Below are positions 37,101-44,188 of a DNA stretch of 64,000 nt, one piece after another; the first letter of the stretch is position 1; the number at the start of each line of letters is the position of its first letter. The stretch spans positions 62,001 through 126,000 of the forward strand of contig CAYUOH010000004.1 in assembly GCA_964446385.1 (NCBI GenBank), in the 5' to 3' direction. The stretch comes from CAYSRC01 sp964446385 (GTDB lineage: Bacteria > Bacillota > Clostridia > Oscillospirales > Ruminococcaceae). The notes beneath the pieces are model-generated. The model ran no database searches. It was given only the letters and a program-made list of their open reading frames with translations, and had not been told where the DNA came from. Both the position numbers and the translations under genes were made by a program.

Positions 37101-37666
37101 GGTAAAATACGGCGCTGTTCATCTATGCCGTGATCCTGAAGCTCGATATAGAAATCATCACCGAAAAGACCGCGATAGAAATCCGCAATGCTTAAGGCCT
37201 CATCATAATCCCCCGCCAGAAGAGCAGAAGAAACCTCGCCAGAAAGGCAGGCGGAAAGACAGACCAGACCCTCGTGGTACTCTCTCAGAAGCTCTTTGTC
37301 GACACGGGGCTTTATATAAAAACCCTCTTCATTGGCACGAGAAACCATTTTAATTAGGTTCCGGTAACCTGTTTCATTCTTACAGAGAAGAATAAGGTGA
37401 TACAGATGGGAATCAATCCTGTGTTCCTTGTCAAAACGAGTACGGGGCGCGACATATACCTCGCAGCCGATAATGGGTTTAATACCTTTTAATTTTGCGT
37501 ATTTATAAAAATCGACACATCCGTACATTACACCGTGATCGGTAATGGCAACGGCGTTCATGCCGAGCTTCGCTACATGATCAACCAGCTCTTCAAGCTT
37601 GCAAGCGCCGTCAAGAAGGCTGTATTCGGTATGTACGTGAAGATGAACGAATGAACTGTTATCCAT
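34166..37666 (-). CDS. dnaE: DNA polymerase III alpha subunit, DnaE type
   Basis: 1166 residues. PHP domain at the N-terminus (HLHVHTEYSLLDG near 7-19), palm with catalytic PDFDIDF near 395-401, fingers, helix-hairpin-helix and a C-terminal OB fold (about 960-1070). No exonuclease insertion, which separates it from PolC. In PolC-containing Firmicutes this enzyme extends RNA primers and helps in lagging-strand synthesis. The start at 37696 would add 10 residues; the ATG at 37664-37666 with a GGGGG-type ribosome site is preferred and overlaps the whiA stop by eight bases. Confidence 0.97.
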   Translation of the reverse strand: MDNSSFVHLHVHTEYSLLDGACKLEELVDHVAKLGMNAVAITDHGVMYGCVDFYKYAKLKGIKPIIGCEVYVAPRTRFDKEHRIDSHLYHLILLCKNETGYRNLIKMVSRANEEGFYIKPRVDKELLREYHEGLVCLSACLSGEVSSALLAGDYDEALSIADFYRGLFGDDFYIELQDHGIDEQRRILPLLVKLAKELNIPIVATNDCHYLTRADSMTQRAVLCIQTNTTIDDDNAMGFETDEFYVKSSSEMSELFKYAPEAISNTCVIADKCDFNFEFGVTKIPLFTTPDGSDNRTFFINLCREGFTERYGDNPPSEYSDRLEYEMSVIEKMGYIDYFLIVWDFIHYAKSQGIPVGPGRGSGAGSICAYSLGITGIDPMKYNLLFERFLNPERVSMPDFDIDFCYERRPEVIEYVNRKYTPSHVAQIITFGTMAARLAVRDIGRVLNMPYQAVDRVAKLIPQGPSVTITKAIETVQELKTLYETDNDVVRLIDLAEKVEGMPRHASTHAAGVVITRDEVSDYVPLHSNDGQMVTQYSMTTLEELGLLKMDFLGLRTLTVIRDCEKEIQNTDTYFSADDIPTDDPEVYKMLSSGNTEGVFQFESGGMKNVIMGLGPTHLEDLIAVISLYRPGPMDSIPTYIENSKNPGHITYKHPLLEEILGVTNGCIVYQEQVMQIFRSLAGFSYGQADLVRRAMSKKKKDVMEEEGRIFVYGSDAPGKVCSGCLKRGISEDVANSIYADMANFASYAFNKSHAACYAYVSYQTAYLKCHYPAQFMAALLTSVRENTDKVIEYITECRALRITVLPPDVNISRNGFTTDGHIIRFGLLAVKSVGRNFVNDITTEREKNGPFTSFTDFCKRMVTRDMNKRALENLILCGAFDAIGPNRRSMVNAIEPVIKSISEDSRSNIEGQMDLFSDISSGSGREYAIETLEEFPLSEILLKEKELTGIYLSGHPLDKYLEMTSDCHFDNIIAYFGEDGMSYDGKSATFLVSVGAVRTKLTKSNSMMAFITAEDMTGSMELIVFASTYEKFAPLLMENSIVVVRGRISVKEDDPAKLIVQDFIKPEDYYVSRLAGRPVREHINNSVTSDLQYNKIYVKIDSRENPVLDRIYGLLGIYSGTIPVQVYFSDTNENVRLPSRYWVEKSNKLISELRELIGSESVVCK

Positions 37667-38573
37667 TGCTTTCCCCCAGAGTAATTGCGGCGGCAAGAGC
37701 CCTTAACTTGCGGAAACGGTGGTTTGCACAGGACTTGGATATAGGAGGATCTATCATATTGCCGATTTCCTCAATCGAAAGCTCAGGGTATTCGATACGA
37801 GCGTCAGAAATAGCCAAAAGCTCTGAACTGAGATAATCACGACCATATGTATTATAAATGCGGTTGATTGCGGCGATATCTTTCTCGCTTGATTTGACAA
37901 TTTTATCGATATTGGCACTTTCGCAGTTGGTTCTGCGGTTGACCGAATTGCGGATATCCTTGATGATCTTTTCGTTCATAAGCTCAAGCGCAGAATGCTG
38001 AGCACCGATATATGTCAGAAGATCCTCTATCCGTTCGCTGTCCTTAAAATAAAGAACACGGGAATATCCGCGATTGATTTCCTTTGGGGAAAAGCCGTTT
38101 TCCTCAAGAAGTTCCTTAAGATCAGACATCATTACACGGTGATGAGAAATAAATTCCATATGGTATCCGCTTTTAGGGGTACCCACAGAACCGCCGCCCA
38201 AGAAACAACCGGCAATAAAGGATGGTATACAGCGGTCGCACATGAAGTTGTCACGTTTGATCCCGAGAGAATATTCGGAACCTGTGTATCCGAAATCAAA
38301 AAACAGACGGTCAATAGCGTCAGTGTTCTCTATCTTTAGCTGGTATTCTTTTGACTTATGTCTTTTCTCTATTAAAATGGGATTAATGCCGAATTCTAGT
38401 AAACACTGCTCGGCGAAATCTATAATAAATCCGTATTCGCTGGACATCTGTATCATTCTGCTGTCAAAACGCCGTGCGAAAAGCAGCATGCCATACAAAG
38501 AAGAAGCGCCGCAGCATGAAGAAGTGACGCCCTTGTTGCATATATCCAGTTTACAGTCTCCGCAAAAACTCAT
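37659..38573 (-). CDS. whiA: Sporulation/cell-division regulator WhiA
   Basis: 304 residues. N-terminal degenerate LAGLIDADG homing-endonuclease fold (two repeats, about 1-190, with FIAGCFLGGGSV near 125) and a C-terminal helix-turn-helix (about 215-300, with LSIEEIGNMI and a conserved KSCANHR-like turn). DNA-binding protein present in nearly all Gram-positives; controls division genes in actinobacteria and has less clear roles in Firmicutes. A TTG start six bases upstream is possible, but the ATG that overlaps the rapZ stop as ATGA is more convincing. Confidence 0.94.
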   Translation of the reverse strand: MSFCGDCKLDICNKGVTSSCCGASSLYGMLLFARRFDSRMIQMSSEYGFIIDFAEQCLLEFGINPILIEKRHKSKEYQLKIENTDAIDRLFFDFGYTGSEYSLGIKRDNFMCDRCIPSFIAGCFLGGGSVGTPKSGYHMEFISHHRVMMSDLKELLEENGFSPKEINRGYSRVLYFKDSERIEDLLTYIGAQHSALELMNEKIIKDIRNSVNRRTNCESANIDKIVKSSEKDIAAINRIYNTYGRDYLSSELLAISDARIEYPELSIEEIGNMIDPPISKSCANHRFRKLRALAAAITLGESNG

Positions 38574-39436
38574 GACCAATATGCCTTATTCAGATCTCTG
38601 TGTGTAATACTGCTATTGTAACCGGTTGATTTGATATGTTCATGAAGACGTGCCGTGACGGCAACCGAACGGTGACGGCCTCCCGTGCATCCTACAGCGA
38701 TTACAAGGCGGCTTTTACCTTCTTTATGATACTGTGGAATAAGAAAATCAAGAAGTCCGAACAGTCGGGTTGTAAACTCGTTCGATTCGGGGAAATCGAA
38801 AACGTAATCCGAAACAATATTGTCAAGACCGCTCTTGTCCTTCATCTCATCGATATAATACGGATTGGGAAGGAAGCGGACATCGAAAACAAGATCGGCA
38901 TCGGAAGGAATTCCGTGCTTGTAGCCGAAGGATACGCACTGGATGAACATCGCGTCATTCTTGTTTTCAAGGAAAACGTTCGAAACGGTTTCCTTGAGCT
39001 GAGCGTTAATAAGAAAAGTAGTGTCAATAATATAATCTGAAATATCCCTTATGGGATAAAGAAGAGTGCGCTCGTATGCAATGGCGTCGGAAACTGTTTT
39101 TACTGAGGGTGAAAGAAGAGGGTGCTTGCGACGTGTGGCACTGTACCGTTTGGCGAGCTCATCGTCGGTTGCGTCAAGAAATAGTATTTTCAGGGTAAGG
39201 TCCCTTTTTCGGAGCTCGTTAACAGCACCAAGAAAACCATTGAAGAATTCACCTGAACGTACATCGGTAACCAGAGCAATTTTCTGATACTGCCCCGCTT
39301 TTTCAACAAGCTCGACAAAAGGCACCATTAAGAGAGGGGGCATGTTGTCTATGCAGTAATAACCTATGTCCTCAAGCACGTTTACAGTCTGCGTTTTGCC
39401 CGCACCGGACATACCGGTGATAATAACAAGCTCCAT
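38570..39436 (-). CDS. rapZ: RNase adapter / nucleotide-binding protein RapZ
   Basis: 288 residues. P-loop GMSGAGKTQ near 7-15 and the C-terminal signature GCTGGRHRSV near 249-258. In E. coli RapZ senses glucosamine-6-phosphate and directs RNase E; in Gram-positives (YvcJ) the partner is unknown. The hprK-murB-rapZ-whiA order places it with carbon-control and cell-wall precursor genes. Overlaps whiA by one ATGA unit. Confidence 0.96.
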   Translation of the reverse strand: MELVIITGMSGAGKTQTVNVLEDIGYYCIDNMPPLLMVPFVELVEKAGQYQKIALVTDVRSGEFFNGFLGAVNELRKRDLTLKILFLDATDDELAKRYSATRRKHPLLSPSVKTVSDAIAYERTLLYPIRDISDYIIDTTFLINAQLKETVSNVFLENKNDAMFIQCVSFGYKHGIPSDADLVFDVRFLPNPYYIDEMKDKSGLDNIVSDYVFDFPESNEFTTRLFGLLDFLIPQYHKEGKSRLVIAVGCTGGRHRSVAVTARLHEHIKSTGYNSSITHRDLNKAYWS

Positions 39437-39446
39437 AAAAGCTCCT

Positions 39447-40355
39447 TTATTTAAGGAATATTACTTCCGGAGAAAGTTCGTAGCCGGTCTTTCCCTTTAC
39501 AATTCTTTGAACGTCAGAAATAATATTAAATATATCGTGTGATGTAGCGTTATTGTAGTTGATTACAAAACCGGCGTGCTTTTCACTTACCATAGCGCCG
39601 CCGACCGAATAACCCTTAAGTCCACACTGATCAATAAGAGCGGATGCGTATGCGCCTTCAGGACGCTTGAATGTGCTTCCGCAGCTTGGGTATTCGAGAG
39701 GTTGCTTATCCTTTCGACGTCCGATAAAACAATCCATTTTTGCACGGATGTCATCCTGAGTGCCGGCAACCAGATTGAATACAGCTTCAGTAATAATATA
39801 TTCCGGATGATTTGTAAAACGGGAATGCCTGTACCCAAAATCACACTTAGAATTTGAGATAAGGCAGGTTTCGCCTGTCTCAGAGTTAATACATTTAACG
39901 TAAGAGAGAACGTCTTTTATTTCTCCGTCATACGCTCCGGCGTTCATAAATACTGCACCCCCGACCGAGCCCGGAATACCGTAAGCAAACTCGAGACCGG
40001 AAAGGCAAGATTCGCGTGCTGTTTCGCAAAGTTTTGCAAGAGTAACACCCGCACCAGCTGTAATGGTATAATCCTTTACAGATATATTGCCAAATCCTCG
40101 GTCAGTCCGAATTATCGCACCGCGGTATCCTTCGTCAAGAGCAAGAACATTGGAGCCCTTACCAAGGACAAAAAAGTTAATACCTTTTGCTTTCAGAAGA
40201 GATAGAGCTTCGATCAGACGTGATGAATCCTCAGGAGACAGCACCAAGTCAGCGGGGCCTCCGGTTCGGAATCCGGTAAGAGTCGAAAGCGGAACGTCGA
40301 ATGAAGCGTAGGTCTTTCGCGCAAATACACTGTACTTTTCATTTGCCGTAATCAT
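39447..40355 (-). CDS. murB: UDP-N-acetylenolpyruvoylglucosamine reductase
   Basis: FAD/NADPH enzyme that makes UDP-MurNAc. FAD-binding segments TGFRTGGPADL near 26-36 and PGSVGGAVFMNAGAYDGE near 127-144; the proton-donor region CGSTFKRP near 225-232 with Cys-Gly-Ser as in many type II enzymes, and conserved AMVSEKHAGF near 254-263. Length 302 fits type II MurB. It is 12 bases behind hprK and 10 bases ahead of rapZ. Confidence 0.96.
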   Translation of the reverse strand: MITANEKYSVFARKTYASFDVPLSTLTGFRTGGPADLVLSPEDSSRLIEALSLLKAKGINFFVLGKGSNVLALDEGYRGAIIRTDRGFGNISVKDYTITAGAGVTLAKLCETARESCLSGLEFAYGIPGSVGGAVFMNAGAYDGEIKDVLSYVKCINSETGETCLISNSKCDFGYRHSRFTNHPEYIITEAVFNLVAGTQDDIRAKMDCFIGRRKDKQPLEYPSCGSTFKRPEGAYASALIDQCGLKGYSVGGAMVSEKHAGFVINYNNATSHDIFNIISDVQRIVKGKTGYELSPEVIFLK

Positions 40356-40367
40356 AATTATTATTCC

Positions 40368-41285
40368 TTAATTAAGGCCGAGCTTTTCAAGTATATCACC
40401 CGCAGGGTTGTAGCCCAGCTTTTTCATGTGGTGAGTCATGGCGGCAACCTCGATAATTACGGCTAAGTTTCGGCCGGGACTTACGGGGATGGTAACACAC
40501 GGAACTTTCAAGCCGAGAATATCTTCGGCAAGCTCCTCATCTCCGATTACACTGTATGAAATTCCTTCACGCCAGCGCTCAAGATGAACGACGAGACTTA
40601 TCTGTTCAGTGGCCTTTACGGCGGTAATACCGAACACACGTCGGACATTTATAATACCGAGCCCCCTGAGTTCAATATAATGGGCTATATTAGCAGGTGC
40701 GGATCCAACAATGGTTTTATTGGATACACGTCTAAGATCTACAGAATCATCAGCCACAAGGGTATGCCCCCGCTTAATCAACTCCATAGCGGTTTCGCTT
40801 TTACCGATTCCACTTTCGCCGGTAATAAGAACACCCTCGCCATATATTTCAACAAGAACACCGTGCATACTAGTACGTGGGGCAAGCTCAACATTCAGAT
40901 AACTTATCGCGGCGGAAGTGAAGTTTGATGTAGTTTCGTATGTGCGCAAGAAAGGAATGCTGTATTTTGCAGCTGCGTCCATCATCTCGGGGTAAATAGC
41001 AAGGCCTCGGGAAACGACAACAGCGGAAGGATTAAGAGAAAACAGAAGATCAATAACCTCGGCGCGTCTTTCAGGGGTAAGAGTATCTATATACGCCATC
41101 TCAACCTTGCCGCAGATTTGGATGCGTCTGTTGTCGAAGAAATCTGTAAAACCGGCGGATAAAAGAAGAGATGGGCGGTTAATATCGGTTGAATAAATTT
41201 TGTAGTTTTCACCATCTTCGGGAAGATATAAAACCTCCAGATTGAATTCCTTGATAATCTGACTTATGGTTACACTATATTCCAT
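40368..41285 (-). CDS. hprK: HPr kinase/phosphorylase
   Basis: Bifunctional enzyme that phosphorylates or dephosphorylates Ser46 of HPr, central to carbon catabolite control in Firmicutes. Walker A GESGIGKS near 155-162 and the HprK signature ELRGLGIINVRRVFG near 205-219. N-terminal domain (1-130) is of the usual degenerate type. Length 305 is normal. First gene of the run, with GAGGGG ribosome site and a near-consensus promoter at 41310-41338. Its partner HPr is not in this window. Confidence 0.97.
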   Translation of the reverse strand: MEYSVTISQIIKEFNLEVLYLPEDGENYKIYSTDINRPSLLLSAGFTDFFDNRRIQICGKVEMAYIDTLTPERRAEVIDLLFSLNPSAVVVSRGLAIYPEMMDAAAKYSIPFLRTYETTSNFTSAAISYLNVELAPRTSMHGVLVEIYGEGVLITGESGIGKSETAMELIKRGHTLVADDSVDLRRVSNKTIVGSAPANIAHYIELRGLGIINVRRVFGITAVKATEQISLVVHLERWREGISYSVIGDEELAEDILGLKVPCVTIPVSPGRNLAVIIEVAAMTHHMKKLGYNPAGDILEKLGLN

Positions 41286-41309
41286 AACTTTACCCCTCTT
41301 TCAATCATA

Positions 41310-41338
41310 ATTATATAATAGCCAGCGTACAGTATCAA
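41310..41338 (-). promoter_or_regulatory. Sigma-A-type promoter for the hprK operon
   Basis: Minus-strand TTGATA, 17-base spacer, TATAAT, 25 bases before the hprK start and just behind the nrdR terminator. Confidence 0.78.
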
Positions 41339-41349
41339 TCATTATAAAA

Positions 41350-41385
41350 GGTCCCCCATACCGTTTTGAAACAGCATAAGGGGCC
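41350..41385 (-). terminator. Terminator after nrdR
   Basis: A 14-bp stem (one mismatch, several wobbles) with GGCCCC and GGGGGACC outer arms on the minus strand, a loop of eight bases, then TTTTATAA. Confidence 0.75.
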
Positions 41386-41403
41386 AGAAATAAATAATGA
41401 AGA

Positions 41404-41850
41404 TTAGTTTTTTAAAATGGTTTCGATTTCGTGCATGAAAGTCGTGATATCCTTGAACTCACGGTATACAGATGCAAAACGCACATAGGCGACCTCGTCG
41501 ATTTCCTTGAGCTCCTTCATAACGGCCTCACCTATATCATATGATGATACTTCACGCTCGAGTCGGTTCATAAGGTCCTGTTCGATATTGTCGGCGGCGG
41601 CGTCCAGACGGGACATTTCTATAGGCCGTTTTTCACATGCTCGGAGCATTCCGCGCATCAGTTTTTCACGGCTGTACATCTCACGCGACCCGTCGCGTTT
41701 TACAACCATCAGAGGTGCAGTTTCTACCATCTCGTATGTAGTGAAACGTTTGCCGCAACTTAGACATTCACGGCGTCGGCGGATACGATCCTCCGACGGG
41801 CGTGAATCGTTTACCTTTGATTCTTCATGACCGCAATACGGACACTTCAT
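41404..41850 (-). CDS. nrdR: Transcriptional repressor NrdR
   Basis: 148-residue repressor of ribonucleotide reductase genes. N-terminal zinc ribbon (CPYCGH at 3-8 and CLSCGK near 31-36), then an ATP-cone domain (about 46-136) that senses ATP/dATP. A TTG start 12 bases upstream is possible, but the ATG at 41848-41850 has GGAGGG five bases in front. It follows asnS by 21 bases and probably shares its promoter. No nrd genes are in the window. Confidence 0.95.
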   Translation of the reverse strand: MKCPYCGHEESKVNDSRPSEDRIRRRRECLSCGKRFTTYEMVETAPLMVVKRDGSREMYSREKLMRGMLRACEKRPIEMSRLDAAADNIEQDLMNRLEREVSSYDIGEAVMKELKEIDEVAYVRFASVYREFKDITTFMHEIETILKN

Positions 41851-41871
41851 GGTTCCCTCCAATAAAAAACT

Positions 41872-43260
41872 TTAAAAACCGTAGGCAGTTCTCGGATAAA
41901 GAAGTACGTCACGGATGTTATTGATACCGGTAACGTACATAATCAGGCGCTCGAAGCCGAGGCCGAATCCGGCATGCTTTGTACTTCCGAATCTACGAAG
42001 ATCGAGATAATACTCGTAATCGTCACGGTATAGGCCTAGTTCTTGCATACGTGCAAGCAGTACATCCAGACGCTCTTCACGCTGACTTCCTCCGCAAAGC
42101 TCGCCTACACCGGGAACAAGCATATCGGCGGCGGCAACAGTTTTGCCGTCTTCGTTTACGCGCATATAGAATGATTTAATTTCTTTGGGATAATCAGTTA
42201 CAAACACAGGTTTGTTGTAAACCTGTTCGGTCAGATAGCGTTCGTGTTCGGTTTGGAGATCACTTCCCCACTCTACCGGGTATTCAAATTCGCTGTTGTG
42301 CTTTTCAAGGATTTCAACGGCATCTGTATAAGAAATACGGGCAAAATCGGAACTAACAAGAGCATTGAGACGGTCAAGAAGCCCTTTATCATAGAAGCTA
42401 TTGAAAAATGCAAGCTCGTCACTGCATGTTACAAGCAGACGTGCAACAACATTTTTGATCATATCCTCAGCGAGATCCATATAGTCGGTCAGATCAGAAA
42501 AGGCAATTTCGGGCTCGACCATCCAGAATTCGGCAGCGTGACGGGCAGTGTAGGAACGCTCAGCACGGAAAGTGGGACCGAAAGTGTATATTTTCCCGAA
42601 AGCCTGAGCCATTGATTCCCCCTCAAGCTGTCCCGATACAGTAAGATTGGTTTCACGGCCGAAGAAATCCTGGGAATAATCAATCTCCCCGTCTTCGGTA
42701 AGAGGAGGATTCTTAGCGTCCAGAGTGGTAACGCGAAACATCTCGCCAGCACCCTCACAGTCACTTCCCGTGATTAGTGGCGTATGGACGTAAACAAACC
42801 CGTTGCTGTTGAAATAGTTGTGAATGGCAAATGCAGCCTCGCTGCGTACCTTAAATGCTGCCATATATGTGTTCGTACGAGCACGGAGATGCGGAATGGT
42901 GCGCAGGAACTCAAGAGTATGACGCTTTTTCTGAAGCGGATAATTGAGATCACAGGTGCCCTCGATCTCGACGAATGTTGCGTTTATTTCCAGAGGCTGT
43001 TTTGCACCCGGGGTAAGAACAACGATGCCGTTTACTACTAATGCGGTACCCAAAGGTGAATTGGCAATTTCTTTGAAATTGTCAAGCTTGGTGGCTTCGA
43101 CAATTATTTGAAGATTTTTGAAACAGCTGCCGTCGTTTAGCTCGATAAATCCTATGTTTTTACTTTCGCGGGAGGTTTTAACCCAACCCGCAACAACAAC
43201 TGATTCACCGTCGGCGACAGTACCTTCGGAAAAAAAATTTACTATTTCAGTACGTTTCAT
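41872..43260 (-). CDS. asnS: Asparaginyl-tRNA synthetase
   Basis: Class IIb synthetase, 462 residues. N-terminal OB anticodon-binding domain (about 15-105), then motif 2 FRAERSYTARHAAEFWMVEPE near 230-250 and motif 3 GFGLGFERL near 433-441. Asn-specific pattern and length rule out AspS (longer, with a GAD insertion). The start is preceded by AAGAGGT and a near-consensus promoter at 43288. Leader is too short for a T-box. Confidence 0.96.
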   Translation of the reverse strand: MKRTEIVNFFSEGTVADGESVVVAGWVKTSRESKNIGFIELNDGSCFKNLQIIVEATKLDNFKEIANSPLGTALVVNGIVVLTPGAKQPLEINATFVEIEGTCDLNYPLQKKRHTLEFLRTIPHLRARTNTYMAAFKVRSEAAFAIHNYFNSNGFVYVHTPLITGSDCEGAGEMFRVTTLDAKNPPLTEDGEIDYSQDFFGRETNLTVSGQLEGESMAQAFGKIYTFGPTFRAERSYTARHAAEFWMVEPEIAFSDLTDYMDLAEDMIKNVVARLLVTCSDELAFFNSFYDKGLLDRLNALVSSDFARISYTDAVEILEKHNSEFEYPVEWGSDLQTEHERYLTEQVYNKPVFVTDYPKEIKSFYMRVNEDGKTVAAADMLVPGVGELCGGSQREERLDVLLARMQELGLYRDDYEYYLDLRRFGSTKHAGFGLGFERLIMYVTGINNIRDVLLYPRTAYGF

Positions 43261-43287
43261 AAATGACCTCTTAAAGCTGTTTGGGTT

Positions 43288-43316
43288 ATTATAATACTAA
43301 CATCTGTTTTCAACAA
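43288..43316 (-). promoter_or_regulatory. Sigma-A-type promoter for asnS-nrdR
   Basis: Minus-strand TTGTTG, 17-base spacer, TATAAT, 27 bases before the asnS start. Confidence 0.7.
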
Positions 43317-43323
43317 GTTTATA

Positions 43324-43352
43324 TTGACTTTTATTTTGAATTATATTAATAT
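43324..43352 (+). promoter_or_regulatory. Promoter of tRNA-Ser
   Basis: TTGACT, 17-base spacer, TAATAT (an overlapping TATAAT starts three bases later), 41 bases before the tRNA; divergent from the asnS promoter. Confidence 0.65.
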
Positions 43353-43393
43353 AATCAAGCTGTTTTTATGTAGATTTCACAACTTGCCAACAT

Positions 43394-43485
43394 GGAGATG
43401 TCGCCTAGTTTGGTCGAGGGCGCACGATTGGAAATCGTGTAAACCTTAACGGGTTTCGAGAGTTCGAATCTCTCCATCTCCGCCA
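43394..43485 (+). tRNA. tRNA-Ser (anticodon GGA)
   Basis: 92 bases with acceptor GGAGATG/CATCTCC, anticodon stem CACGA/TCGTG and loop TTGGAAA (anticodon GGA, reads UCC/UCU), a long type II variable arm (AAACC..GGGTTT), T arm GAGAG/CTCTC with TTCGAAT, discriminator G and encoded CCA. Confidence 0.96.
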
Positions 43486-43490
43486 AAAAA

Positions 43491-43527
43491 CACTCAAGTA
43501 TTGATACAATGCTTGGGTGCTTTTTTT
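43491..43527 (+). terminator. Terminator after tRNA-Ser (repeated stem-loop, copy 1)
   Basis: CACTCAAGTATTG/CAATGCTTGGGTG, 13-bp stem with two wobbles, ATA loop, then C and seven T. The inner part AGTATTGATAYAATG recurs at 47351. Confidence 0.85.
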
Positions 43528-44106
43528 GCGAGAAAAGCCTTGGTTGTGGGATTTTCATAGTTCCGGGCTATAATAATTAAATATGAAGAGACGGGTTCTA
43601 TAGCGATTGAAGTCAATTCCGGGTGTTGTCTCTGATGCCGATTCAAAGCTATCAATGAATTTATGTGTAATCGTTTAATAGTAGTTTGGGGCATTAATAA
43701 TCTGTCACCCCTAAAAAATGGACAGGTCAAAAGGTACAAACGCTTATTTTGCGGACACAGAAAAGGTGTGAAATCCAGAGATGCGGACAAAGGAAAGGTT
43801 AGCTTTGAGAAGAGTGTGGGAGAAGTAGTATTGACTTACATCAACAACTGAAATTCCTGGTTATCGCTTTGATTTTCCAAAGCGACAATGTAGGATTCAA
43901 GATAGACAAAAGCGGCGATCCTCCGCCGTCTGTCACTTCACAAAATCTGTATAGCAGCTCGGGTCGCACTCCTGTGTTGCCATATAGATGCACTCGAAGC
44001 ATCGCATATACTGTGATCGTGCTCAATCCACGATGGAACCTAAACTTTCAATATATTCCCAACTCTGGGATACTTCAAAAGACCTCATATAATAGGTAAA
44101 ACGAGC
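43528..44106. other. Gene-poor stretch with a possible decayed gene fragment
   Basis: About 580 bases without a convincing gene. On the minus strand 43841-44034 an open frame reads through ..YGNTGVRPELLYRF.., which resembles the C-terminal GVRPAL motif of DUF6273 surface proteins, but it lacks an upstream domain, a ribosome site and a sensible start. The rest of the stretch shows no motif, repeat or insertion-sequence end that I can name. Confidence 0.35.
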
Positions 44107-44137
44107 AAAGGCCGCAGACATAATATCCGCGGCCTTT
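44107..44137 (-). terminator. Terminator after the Amt-P-II gene
   Basis: AAAGGCCGC/GCGGCCTTT, perfect 9-bp stem, loop of 13 bases, followed on the minus strand by TTTGCTCGTTTT. Located about 50 bases after the stop. Confidence 0.75.
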
Positions 44138-44188
44138 GTCCGTTACAGTGCAAATAATCTGGGGGAGATTGTATCTCTGGTATCAGAT

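Noticed and set aside
43261..43320. T-box leader for asnS
   Set aside because: The promoter is only 27 bases from the start codon, far too short for a T-box.
43355..43558. Minus-strand open frame across tRNA-Ser
   Set aside because: It is an antisense reading of the tRNA (typical MERFELS-type false protein) and its terminator.
43494..43790. Minus-strand open frame of 98 codons behind tRNA-Ser
   Set aside because: It starts without a ribosome site, has no family resemblance and ends inside the tRNA terminator; likely a chance frame.
43660..43860. Insertion-sequence remnant suggested by the phrase around an imperfect 'tgtcacc...aaaaatggacag' string
   Set aside because: No inverted terminal repeats, no target duplication and no transposase motif in any frame.
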